64,000 nt of DNA, taken from the NCBI RefSeq assembly GCF_000758725.1, contig NZ_CP009428.1, forward strand, positions 6,076,001 through 6,140,000, read 5' to 3'. Positions 27,941 through 35,802 of the stretch are shown here, one piece after another. Within the stretch, counting starts at the first letter, position 1. Each line of letters begins with the position of its first letter. The DNA is from Paenibacillus odorifer (GTDB lineage Bacteria; Bacillota; Bacilli; Paenibacillales; Paenibacillaceae). The notes under the pieces were generated by a model. That model made no database searches. It was not told the DNA's origin and worked only from the letters and a program-made list of their open reading frames with translations. The position numbers and the translations under genes are program-made.

Positions 27941-28909
27941 ATGAAGGAAATTACAATCCACAGATTGGAAAAGAAATTCGGAGATGTGCATGCCTTAAAG
28001 GCTGCAGATCTGAAGATTCCCGCTGGAAGCTTTACGACATTACTCGGTCCTTCAGGTTGTGGAAAGACGACACTACTCCGTCTGATTGCTGGGCTGGAAA
28101 CACCGGATGCAGGAGAAATTCTGATCGATGATGAGTTTATTTTTTCAGGCAGCAAAAGAATTAGCCACCCTATTCATCGCCGTAACTTTGGCATGGTTTT
28201 TCAAGATTTCGCCCTCTGGCCGCATCTGACTGTGTTCGAGAATGTAGCCTTCGGACTTCGAGCTTCCAAACAAAAAAAGAATTTACGGGTTCGGGTACAG
28301 GAGGCACTTCGATCGGTCAAGCTGGAGGGGTTAGAGCTGCGTTTTCCACACCAGCTGTCCGGTGGACAACAGCAGCGGGTTGCTTTTGCCCGAGCCGTAG
28401 TCATGCGCCCTCAGCTTGTATTATTCGATGAGCCATTAAGTGCGCTAGATGCGGTCTTGCGAGATGAAATGAGGCTGGAGTTAATCTCCTTGGTGAAAAA
28501 CATGGGCATTACAGCCCTGTATGTGACGCATGATCAAACCGAGGCGATGTCTATGTCAGATGAAGTAGTTGTAATGCAAGGTGGCACTATTTTACAGAGT
28601 GGTTCTCCTGAGGACATTTATCGTAAACCGAGTCATCCCTTTGTGGCACACTTTATTGGAAAATCCAACTGGATCGTTCCGGATAAACAGATGCTGCGTC
28701 CAGAACATTTACGCTGGTCTCAGGAGGATGCTTCCTTTCTTCCTTTTACAGGGACTATTCAGCATGTGAGTTATATGGGGGATCGCTATGAGATCATTCT
28801 GAACATGGAGCAAAATGGGACTTGGACCGCTTATCATGATCGGCGCCTACCTGTAGGGGAAAAGATTCAGCTGTACGCTTCAGAGCACCAAATCCATCAT
28901 CTGAATTAA
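27941..28909 (+). CDS. ABC transporter ATP-binding protein (Fbp/PhnT type)
   Basis: ATPase of an importer. The 322-residue protein has Walker A GPSGCGKTT (residues 32-40), the Q loop FQDFALWPHL, signature LSGGQQQR, Walker B LVLFDEPLSALD and switch VTHDQTEAM. A C-terminal TOBE-like regulatory region follows from about residue 240. The family includes ferric iron (FbpC), aminoethylphosphonate and spermidine importers. With the next two genes it makes a full importer; the substrate cannot be fixed from sequence. Confidence 0.93.
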   Translation: MKEITIHRLEKKFGDVHALKAADLKIPAGSFTTLLGPSGCGKTTLLRLIAGLETPDAGEILIDDEFIFSGSKRISHPIHRRNFGMVFQDFALWPHLTVFENVAFGLRASKQKKNLRVRVQEALRSVKLEGLELRFPHQLSGGQQQRVAFARAVVMRPQLVLFDEPLSALDAVLRDEMRLELISLVKNMGITALYVTHDQTEAMSMSDEVVVMQGGTILQSGSPEDIYRKPSHPFVAHFIGKSNWIVPDKQMLRPEHLRWSQEDASFLPFTGTIQHVSYMGDRYEIILNMEQNGTWTAYHDRRLPVGEKIQLYASEHQIHHLN

Positions 28910-28990
28910 GCGTCCACTGCATGGAATGGCTCTATATGATGCTGTTCCATGCAGCAAGATGCACACAACAATATTAGGGAGGCAATTACA

Positions 28991-30079
28991 TTGAATCAAA
29001 TGAAAAAGACAAAAGGGTTAAGTTCACTTCTTCTAACAACTGCACTTGGCATTACTCTAATGGGCTGCGGCTCCTCGAACACTCCTGCGGCTAACGCAAG
29101 CAACAACCAAACCGATACTGCGGCGGCGACGCAAACTGAAGCCCCACAACCAACAGAAAAGACACTAAGCGGCAATCTTGTCGTTTACAGTGCAGGCCCT
29201 GAAGGTTTAGCCAATAAAATCAAAGACGGCTTTGAAGCCAAAACTGGCGTTAAAGTTGAAATGTTCCAAGGCACTACAGGAAAAATACTTGCCCGCATGG
29301 AAGCAGAAAAATCCAATCCGGTCGTTGATGTTGTTGTCCTCGCCTCTCTTCCGTCCATGCAAGGAATGAAAAACGACGGATTATTACTTCCATATAAAGA
29401 AGCGATTAATGCAGACAAGCTGGTTAGCGATTGGTCAGATATAGATGAAGGTAACTATTTCAGTTACAGTGCATCCGCACTCGGTATTGTCTACAACACC
29501 AAAAAAGTAAGCTCACCGCCGACCTCCTGGGATGACCTCAGCAAAGCGGAATGGAAGGGTGCAGTCAATATCCCCGATCCTTCACTTTCCGGCTCGGCTC
29601 TTGATTTCATGACTGGGTATTTAAGTGCTAAGGGGGACAGTGGCTGGGATCTTTTTAAACAATATAAAAGCAATGAAGTAGCTATGGCAGGCGCCAATCA
29701 AGAGGCACTTGATCCGGTGATTACCGGTGCTAAATCCGTCGTTGCTGCTGGGGTAGATTACATGGCTTATAAAGCAAAAGCTGACGGAGAACCTGTGGAT
29801 ATCGTCTATCCTGCTGAAGGAACTGTAATCAGCCCTCGTCCGGCTGCGATCATTAAGACAAGCCCGAATGTAGATAACGCTAAGGCTTTTATCGACTACC
29901 TTCTCTCCGATGAAGCGCAAGCCCTTGTTGCCAAAGCCTATTTGCTGCCAGGCAGAACTGACGTGAAGGCAGAAAATCGTGCCAATCTTGAAGAAATCAA
30001 AACATTTGATGTGAATTGGGAATGGATGAATGAGCACAGCGATGAAGTTTCCTCGACCTTCACACAAATTTTTAAATAA
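28991..30079 (+). CDS. ABC transporter substrate-binding lipoprotein
   Basis: The 362-residue protein has a lipobox signal (LLTTALGITLMGC), a Thr/Ala/Gln linker, then a type II periplasmic-binding fold related to ferric iron and phosphonate binders (LVVYSAGPEGLANKIKDGFE, GALGIVYN-like SALGIVYNTK, VDIVYPAEGTVISPRPAAI). The double tyrosine used by FbpA to hold iron is not seen; the region reads AGVDYMAY. A non-iron substrate is therefore possible. TTG 28991 has GGGAGG eight bases upstream and is preferred over ATG 28949 and ATG 29000. Confidence 0.9.
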   Translation: MNQMKKTKGLSSLLLTTALGITLMGCGSSNTPAANASNNQTDTAAATQTEAPQPTEKTLSGNLVVYSAGPEGLANKIKDGFEAKTGVKVEMFQGTTGKILARMEAEKSNPVVDVVVLASLPSMQGMKNDGLLLPYKEAINADKLVSDWSDIDEGNYFSYSASALGIVYNTKKVSSPPTSWDDLSKAEWKGAVNIPDPSLSGSALDFMTGYLSAKGDSGWDLFKQYKSNEVAMAGANQEALDPVITGAKSVVAAGVDYMAYKAKADGEPVDIVYPAEGTVISPRPAAIIKTSPNVDNAKAFIDYLLSDEAQALVAKAYLLPGRTDVKAENRANLEEIKTFDVNWEWMNEHSDEVSSTFTQIFK

Positions 30080-30084
30080 GCGTA

Positions 30085-31764
30085 ATGAATACTAACTCTT
30101 TGCGCTCATTTAAATGGGTGAGCGGTGGACTGGCTTTATTTATACTAACCGTGCTCGTGCTGCTGCCACTCCTGCTCATTTTCTGGACCAGTATTTATCC
30201 AGAGGGGCATCTCGACATAGCCGCACCACTACGAACCATTATGGGGAGCAATGACCTAGTAGAGGTGCTGCTGAATTCTATCGGGCTTGGGGTAAGCGTT
30301 ATTCTGCTAACTACTTTGTTTGCGCTGCCTCTAGCCTGGATTATGGCAAAAACCGACTTAGGGCGTCACAACTGGCTGGATGTCGTGCTGTTAATTCCAT
30401 TTATGACGCCGCCTTACATTGGTTCTATGGGCTGGATGTTGTTTATGCAGACGGGTGGGTATATGGAGCAATTTCTGCCCTCCTCCTCCGTGCTTACACC
30501 GTATTTCTTTAGCTATGGGGGTATGGTGCTGATCATGAGCCTTCACCTGTTCCCCTTCCTGTATCTGCTGCTGCGCAATGCGCTTTTGCAGATCGGGGGC
30601 AATCTGGAGGAAGCAGCCTCTGTTCACGGCGCCCCCTTCTTTTACAGATTTAAAAGAGTGATTATTCCTTTACTGCTCTCTAGCTATGGGCTTGGAGCAC
30701 TGCTCATCTTCGTTAAAACAATTGCTGAATTCGGTACCCCTGCGACCTTTGGCCGTAGGATCGGCTTTTACGTTCTGACCTCTGAGATCCATAAATATAT
30801 CTCCAGTTGGCCGATTGATTTCGGTAAGGCTACTTCACTAGCCTCCTTGCTGCTCGGAGTTTGCCTTGTCATGTGGTACATCCAAACTGTAATTAGCAGC
30901 CGCTACTCTTACCGTCTGATCGGTGGAAAAGGAACTCGTACTAACCGTTATAAGAGTACAGGAATCGTAGGGTTTCTTAGCTGGGGTTATGTTCTTCTAT
31001 TGCTTCTGGCATCCATCGGCATTCCTTATTTCTCTATCATAACAGCCTCATTATTGAAGCTTCGGGGAGAAGGTGTATCCTGGAGCAATCTAACCTTAAA
31101 ACATTATGCAGAGCTGTTATCCCCGGGTTCGCAAGGACTTGAGGCCTTATTAAATAGCTTTACATTAGCTATCGTTGCTTCCAGTATCGCTGTTATTCTC
31201 GGGACTTGGTTTGCCTTAACGGTAGGAAAAGGGGCTACATTCAAGCAGAAAATTACAGATTTATTCAGCTTGCTTCCAAATACAGTCCCGGGAATTGTAA
31301 TTGTAGTAGGGCTTATTCTGCTGTGGAATGCCCGCTGGATGCCTATCCCGCTCTATAATACCTACTGGATGGTTGTACTGACTTATGTCGTACTTTTCCT
31401 TCCTTATACTGTTCAGTATGTAAAAGCAAGCTATGGGCAGATCGATTCCTCTCTGATGCAAGCGGGACAAGTATTCGGAGGAAGTAAGCTGTATGTGTTC
31501 CGCCGTATCCTGCTTCCCCTCATCCTTCCGGGGATGGTGGCTGGCTGGATGATGACCTTCACCATTTCCAATCGGGAACTGGTAGCCTCGTTACTCATTC
31601 TGCCACCTTCAATGCAGACCTCGGCGACCTATATTTTCGCCCAGTTTGAACAAGGGGCGGTAGCGATGGGGATGGCCATGGCTGTAATCTCTGTAGGCAT
31701 CACTACCCTATTACTATTAGTCTTAGAATATTTAAGCCCAGATAGAAAGCGGAGACAACAATGA
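30085..31764 (+). CDS. ABC transporter permease, fused two-domain type
   Basis: The 559-residue protein has about twelve transmembrane helices in two homologous permease halves. Each half ends with an EAA-type loop (EEAASVHGAPFFYRFKRVIIPLL near residue 175 and QAGQVFGGSKLYVFRRILLPLILPG near 465) that contacts the ATPase. Fused permeases of this kind occur in FbpB/ThiP-type importers. It follows the binding protein by five bases and overlaps the next gene by four, which indicates one operon. Confidence 0.93.
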   Translation: MNTNSLRSFKWVSGGLALFILTVLVLLPLLLIFWTSIYPEGHLDIAAPLRTIMGSNDLVEVLLNSIGLGVSVILLTTLFALPLAWIMAKTDLGRHNWLDVVLLIPFMTPPYIGSMGWMLFMQTGGYMEQFLPSSSVLTPYFFSYGGMVLIMSLHLFPFLYLLLRNALLQIGGNLEEAASVHGAPFFYRFKRVIIPLLLSSYGLGALLIFVKTIAEFGTPATFGRRIGFYVLTSEIHKYISSWPIDFGKATSLASLLLGVCLVMWYIQTVISSRYSYRLIGGKGTRTNRYKSTGIVGFLSWGYVLLLLLASIGIPYFSIITASLLKLRGEGVSWSNLTLKHYAELLSPGSQGLEALLNSFTLAIVASSIAVILGTWFALTVGKGATFKQKITDLFSLLPNTVPGIVIVVGLILLWNARWMPIPLYNTYWMVVLTYVVLFLPYTVQYVKASYGQIDSSLMQAGQVFGGSKLYVFRRILLPLILPGMVAGWMMTFTISNRELVASLLILPPSMQTSATYIFAQFEQGAVAMGMAMAVISVGITTLLLLVLEYLSPDRKRRQQ

Positions 31765-33071
31765 GCAGACTAACGATTTGGGGAGGGGCCGGAGAGCATG
31801 GCCGTTCCTCCTATCTTTTGCAGGGCAAGGATTCACGAAATGGCATCCTGCTCGATTGTGGCGTAAAAAAAGAAGGCCCAGGGGAATACCCCCTACTTGA
31901 TAAGGATATTATTCCACATTTGCAGGCAGTATTTCTGTCTCATGCTCATGAGGATCATTCCATAGCGCTGCCCTTACTTTATAAACACGGATACAGAGGT
32001 AAGGTATGGACTACTAGATCCACCTCATTACAGCTTCCTGATTATTTCGAGGCCTGGGATAAATATGTGGCGGCTCAATCCGCCCCGCTCCCCTATGAGG
32101 AAACGGATAAAGAAGCTATTCAATTCAAGTATTTAGAGGAGTATGTCTCCCCTCAAACTTGGCTGACGCTTGCGCCTAACCTTCGAGTTCAATGGGGACG
32201 TAGCGGGCATTTAGCAGGTTCGGTTTGGCTGGGCTTAGAATGGGAGGACAAAACTGTATTTTTCTCGGGGGATTATACGGAGGAGTCGCAGCTGCTCACG
32301 GCAGACACACCAGCAATTATGGAAGCCGAAGCTAAAAATGTGGCTGATCTGTCCATTATCGATGCTGCTTATGGGGCAGATCCTGATGAGCAGCTTGTAA
32401 AATTACAGCAATTAGAGATAGCCATCCACAACACCTTGCAAAAAGAGGGTACAGTCCTCCTTCCCGTGCCTATCCATGGCAGAAGCCAGGAATTGATCGT
32501 ATGGGCAAATGAGTGTTTTCCAGATCATCAATTGATCGTTGAAGAAGCACTCGTCGCTCCTTTACGAGCTTTAAGCAACAAGGTGGAATGGCTGAAAGAG
32601 GACGCTATTCAGCGCGTAAATGCGCTTTTTAACAGAAAAAGCTTGTGTGTTGTATCTAATTCGGACGAACGCGCGAAGGCAATGTTGAATCTTAAGGGAG
32701 CTATCGTATTCACTAATGACGGGATGATGCAGTCAGCAAAAGCACAAGAATACTTTCACCAGCTCTCTGTTTCTCCTGACAACCATGTGATTTTTACGGG
32801 ACATTTAGCGGCGGGAAGCTTTGGACATCGCCTTGTTAAGCAAGCTATGATCGGAGAATCTAGCAGCGTGCGCTGTACAGTCTCACTTATCCGCTATAAA
32901 GTCCATCAAGGCTTGCCGGACATTCGCAAAATGCTCCAAACGATTCCCAGCCACCGGACAGTGCTCGTCCATGCTCCCAAACCACATATCGACCAAGTAG
33001 CTTCTATATTAAAGGGAGAAGGTTTCACAGGACTATATTCTTTACAACCCGGCAGCACGCTTTCGTTCTGA
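31761..33071 (+). CDS. Beta-CASP-like MBL-fold metallo-hydrolase
   Basis: The 436-residue protein has a metallo-beta-lactamase core (IWGGAGEHGRSSYLL, metal motif LSHAHEDHS near residue 55, GRSGHLAGSVW, FFSGDYTEES) and an inserted domain with the plan of beta-CASP nucleases (LLPVPIHGRSQELIVWANE, IVFTNDGMM, FTGHLAAGS). Beta-CASP proteins usually cut RNA. This one is coupled by a 4-bp ATGA overlap to an ABC permease, which is not a usual setting for an RNase, so it may act on the imported compound. The fold is clear, the function is not. Confidence 0.85.
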   Translation: MSRLTIWGGAGEHGRSSYLLQGKDSRNGILLDCGVKKEGPGEYPLLDKDIIPHLQAVFLSHAHEDHSIALPLLYKHGYRGKVWTTRSTSLQLPDYFEAWDKYVAAQSAPLPYEETDKEAIQFKYLEEYVSPQTWLTLAPNLRVQWGRSGHLAGSVWLGLEWEDKTVFFSGDYTEESQLLTADTPAIMEAEAKNVADLSIIDAAYGADPDEQLVKLQQLEIAIHNTLQKEGTVLLPVPIHGRSQELIVWANECFPDHQLIVEEALVAPLRALSNKVEWLKEDAIQRVNALFNRKSLCVVSNSDERAKAMLNLKGAIVFTNDGMMQSAKAQEYFHQLSVSPDNHVIFTGHLAAGSFGHRLVKQAMIGESSSVRCTVSLIRYKVHQGLPDIRKMLQTIPSHRTVLVHAPKPHIDQVASILKGEGFTGLYSLQPGSTLSF

Positions 33072-33104
33072 AACTTATTTATGTAATATCATAAGAAAAA
33101 CAAT

Positions 33105-33153
33105 GGGGCTCTTCCTTAGGTCTTATTCAGACTTTTTGGAACAGCCCTTTTTT
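33105..33153. terminator. Terminator between importer operon and tailocin locus
   Basis: GGGCT-TTCC pairs with GGAA-AGCCC and is followed on the plus strand by TTTTTT. On the minus strand it is followed by ATTGTTTTTC, so it probably ends both converging operons. Confidence 0.7.
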
Positions 33154-33175
33154 ATGATTCGTACCTATTATCCAC

Positions 33176-33457
33176 TTACTCTTTCGTCGTGCCCGGGCGA
33201 TCCTTAAAAGCTAGCTCAAACAACCCCGTCGCAGATAAACCTGCAAGGCCCCCAGCCCAAAGGCGAAGCACTAAATCGAGTTCGGTAAAAGGATACGCTA
33301 CTACGCCGATGAACAAACCTATCAATAGTCCGATAATCGGTACTGCATTACGCGGGATGTTGATACTATTTTTGACCAACTGAACCAGTGCCAGTACGAA
33401 TACCGCTAATATAGAGGCGAACGCCATAACATCATCTAAAATTGTTCCAATTTCCAT
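33176..33457 (-). CDS. Phage-type holin
   Basis: The 93-residue protein has two or three transmembrane segments (about residues 11-28, 38-55 and 63-82) and a charged tail (FKDRPGTTKE), the plan of small phage holins. It is the last gene of the tail operon and follows the endolysin by 12 bp. Holins form membrane holes that let the endolysin reach the wall, releasing the particles at the cost of the cell. Confidence 0.8.
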   Translation of the reverse strand: MEIGTILDDVMAFASILAVFVLALVQLVKNSINIPRNAVPIIGLLIGLFIGVVAYPFTELDLVLRLWAGGLAGLSATGLFELAFKDRPGTTKE

Positions 33458-33469
33458 CCTTTTCCCTCC

Positions 33470-34162
33470 TTAGCGGGTACTTGTAATCTCAACCGTTCGA
33501 GTCGCTGAATCATAACCTACCTGAGCACCCAGCGCTTCTGCAATAACACGTATAGGGACGTAGGTGATGCCTTTTTCAAGCACTCCATCTGCAACTTTAA
33601 CCCCGTTAACCTTTACGACAGCAATAACATCACTCTTCAATTCTTCCTCCTCCTTCCGATGGATGACCTTATACGCTGACTCCACCGCAGATGTTGAGGG
33701 CTTTGTCCCTGCTCGTAACTGTGTGAGTGTTAACCCAAACGCCATTTGAAAATGGGGGTAATCCTTGAAGCTTGTCCAGTCGCCTCCCCACTCGAAGCCC
33801 AGCCCTTTTGCCTCCTTCACAACCTCCTGCCAATCTGCGATCTGGTTGTTATTGCCGTCCCGGCACATATCCCAAGACACACTAGATCCATTCGGCAGCA
33901 AAAGAGCAAAATCTACGGCCAATCCAAAATTGTGATAGCTATATCCGCCACGTGCATTGGTGACAATCGCTCCGGGCTTGGTGCGGCCTTGGGCATATAG
34001 AGCATCCTGCTCGGCAATTGTGCGAAATCCCTGCGTAATGAGAATGGGGATATTGAGTTTGTAGCAACGTTCGATTAGAGCAGTAGCAGCGGAACGGACT
34101 ACGGGGTGTAGGTTGGTTAGACGTTGGGCTGATTTATTTTTCACCTGAGTTATTGTCAGCAT
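33470..34162 (-). CDS. Endolysin: M15 L,D-peptidase with copper amine oxidase-like wall domain
   Basis: The 230-residue protein has an M15/VanY-type zinc peptidase domain (LITQGFRTIAEQDALYAQGR, SYHNFGLAVDF, YPHFQMAFG; the His, Asp and second His are metal ligands). It probably cuts the L-alanyl-D-glutamate or D-Ala bond in the wall stem peptide. Residues 178-228 (VNGVKVADGVLEKGITYVPIRVIAEALGAQVGYD) form a copper amine oxidase N-like module common on Paenibacillus surface proteins. There is no signal peptide, as expected for a holin-dependent endolysin. Confidence 0.88.
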   Translation of the reverse strand: MLTITQVKNKSAQRLTNLHPVVRSAATALIERCYKLNIPILITQGFRTIAEQDALYAQGRTKPGAIVTNARGGYSYHNFGLAVDFALLLPNGSSVSWDMCRDGNNNQIADWQEVVKEAKGLGFEWGGDWTSFKDYPHFQMAFGLTLTQLRAGTKPSTSAVESAYKVIHRKEEEELKSDVIAVVKVNGVKVADGVLEKGITYVPIRVIAEALGAQVGYDSATRTVEITSTR

Positions 34163-34529
34163 GAAGTTCCTCTTTTCTGTCTATCTTTTTCAGATAAATA
34201 AATTGGTCGTATTTCCCGGAACGTGTCAGTATCGCTAATATTATAATTCCACCAGTTGTACCGAATTGGGCAATAGCCCAGCTATAATTAAGCCAAGTCA
34301 GCCATGTTGCCATGTCCACTCCTAGTAATTCTGCCAAACGGAATAGTAGAACGATAAGCATATTGAATGTATAAGCCAATAAGAAAAAAAGCATAGCCAG
34401 CATAAACACGCTGACCACACCTTTTTGGAATCTTTCGTAAAAATATTGCCTGTGGCGATGAATAATGTATAATCCGCAAGCCGTATTAGTGCCATATAGC
34501 ACCAATAATAAAAATTCAATCATGTGCAT
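34134..34529 (-). CDS. Membrane protein of the lysis cassette, unknown
   Basis: About 131 residues with four hydrophobic segments (MIEFLLLVLYGTNTACGLYI; VVSVFMLAMLFFLLAYTFNMLIVLLF; LTWLNYSWAIAQFGTTGGIIILAIL) and a charged C-terminus. It overlaps the endolysin start and the gene upstream, so it is translationally coupled to both. It may be a second holin or a lysis regulator. ATG 34529 is six bases from GAGGGG; 34532 is also possible. Confidence 0.6.
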   Translation of the reverse strand: MHMIEFLLLVLYGTNTACGLYIIHRHRQYFYERFQKGVVSVFMLAMLFFLLAYTFNMLIVLLFRLAELLGVDMATWLTWLNYSWAIAQFGTTGGIIILAILTRSGKYDQFIYLKKIDRKEELHADNNSGEK

Positions 34530-34716
34530 CATGATCCCCTCGATCATAAACTAAATATTTGGCGAACCGGTTACGATCAATCTCCTCCTGAATTTCCTGC
34601 GAGACATTTTTATAATGACTTATGGTCAGTGTAACGCTGGTAGAGGCTCTACGGAGCTCCATCTCTTTATCAACATGCCGGGGGAGAAGCAGCCGCCGAA
34701 TCCATTGTGACAGCAT
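34516..34716 (-). CDS. Small protein of the lysis cassette, unknown
   Basis: A 66-residue charged protein with no motif known to me. It is packed between two lysis-cassette genes with a 2-bp gap upstream and an overlap downstream, which supports it being real. Confidence 0.6.
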   Translation of the reverse strand: MLSQWIRRLLLPRHVDKEMELRRASTSVTLTISHYKNVSQEIQEEIDRNRFAKYLVYDRGDHDAHD

Positions 34717-34718
34717 TC

Positions 34719-35000
34719 CTAACTCCCCCTGTCTTCCGTATGGTCAATCTTCAGTTTCTTTAAGACGTCCAGTGTGGGCTGCATAAACTCCGAGCGCTCC
34801 TTATCCAAAATCGCTTGCAGACGATCCCGATCCTCCTCTGCCCGATCCAGCATTTCTCGCGGTACAAGGTTCCCTTTGACAATCGCACGCAATAACACCA
34901 TCAGTACGATCATCAAAATGAAAGCAACAATATAAGCCAGCCCATACTTATCTGCCAGCGGCAGCAGCTTCTCCAATTGCGCAATATCCCCTTCGCCCAT
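34719..35000 (-). CDS. Small membrane protein with coiled coil (lysis cassette)
   Basis: The 93-residue protein has a transmembrane helix at about residues 23-42 (YIVAFILMIVLMVLLRAIV) followed by a charged helix (REMLDRAEEDRDRLQAILDKERSEF) likely to form a coiled coil. The open frame continues upstream to 35138, but ATG 35000 has AAAGGAG seven bases before it. It may act as a holin accessory, which is inference from its position. Confidence 0.65.
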   Translation of the reverse strand: MGEGDIAQLEKLLPLADKYGLAYIVAFILMIVLMVLLRAIVKGNLVPREMLDRAEEDRDRLQAILDKERSEFMQPTLDVLKKLKIDHTEDRGS

Positions 35001-35060
35001 TCGTCCGCTCCTTTCTATAATGATGTTGATGCGTAATAGCCCCCGGCACCACCGAGGGCA

Positions 35061-35092
35061 CAAAAAAACACGCTCCTGTGTGGATGCGTGCT
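35061..35092 (-). terminator. Internal terminator between tail structural genes and lysis genes
   Basis: CACGC-TCC pairs with GGA-GCGTG and is followed on the minus strand by seven T residues. It lies directly after a small tail-operon gene and just before the lysis cassette, so lysis genes need read-through or another start. Confidence 0.65.
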
Positions 35093-35094
35093 TA

Positions 35095-35313
35095 TTATTT
35101 GGCTGATGAAGCTTGCTCAGTCGAATCGTTTTCAGCAAAATGAATATCTGATCGTTTCTCGATAATCTGATCCTTTACCAAAATCTCATTATCCGGCTGC
35201 ATGTTATAGGAAGAAATGATATTCTCTATCGGACCCTCCTCACGATCAAAACGAGTGATGCAGGCATTAGCCATCAACCGAATTTTGGCGGCTGTTAATG
35301 AATCCATTGTCAT
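35095..35313 (-). CDS. Small protein of the tail operon, unknown
   Basis: A 72-residue protein (MTMDSLTAAKIRLMANACITRF at the start) preceded by AGGAGGTG. No family is recognised. Its place after the fibre gene and the XkdW-like gene is where PBSX-type phages keep the very small XkdX gene, but the sequence does not resemble XkdX. Confidence 0.6.
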   Translation of the reverse strand: MTMDSLTAAKIRLMANACITRFDREEGPIENIISSYNMQPDNEILVKDQIIEKRSDIHFAENDSTEQASSAK

Positions 35314-35338
35314 GATTACAACTCACCTCCTTTTGGGT

Positions 35339-35782
35339 TTATATGCTGAGTAGTTCAGCCATGATGACTTCGACATCTTGAAGCCTGTCTTGCAAAGCAG
35401 TATTCTCAGCACGGAGTTGCTCGACTTCGTTTAATTCTGGTGGTTTGTTAGCTTCTGCTTCTAGATATGCTTCCCACGCCGCTTCCAGTTCTGCTTCCGT
35501 TGGTTGCGGGACTTCTAGGTTCCAGGCTGCGATGTATGGGCCGCGTTCCTCTATTTCATAATCTACGCCCTCTTCTAACTCTGCGAGGTGTGCTGGACGA
35601 AGTATATAATGTACGCCTTCTATCCAATCTACCTCTTCCGTAGTCTCACCAGGCGTCTGTACATGCTTCGTAAGCAAAGGTTCTTTAAGATACTTTACTA
35701 TTGGGCCGTCGTCTCTCAAAGTGAAATCGACTCCCAACTGACTATCTGGAAATAGGAATAGCAAGTTCTTCATTAAATCCAT
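35339..35782 (-). CDS. XkdW-like tail fibre accessory protein
   Basis: The 147-residue protein has a PBSX XkdW-like body (LFPDSQLGVDFTLRDDGP, YIAAWNLEVPQPTEAELEAAWEAY) and ends in a coiled coil (LRAENTALQDRLQDVEVIMAEL). In phages of this type it follows the tail fibre gene and may help fibre assembly. GGAGG precedes the ATG. Confidence 0.75.
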   Translation of the reverse strand: MDLMKNLLFLFPDSQLGVDFTLRDDGPIVKYLKEPLLTKHVQTPGETTEEVDWIEGVHYILRPAHLAELEEGVDYEIEERGPYIAAWNLEVPQPTEAELEAAWEAYLEAEANKPPELNEVEQLRAENTALQDRLQDVEVIMAELLSI

Positions 35783-35802
35783 ATTTTAGTCACCTCCATT
35801 AG

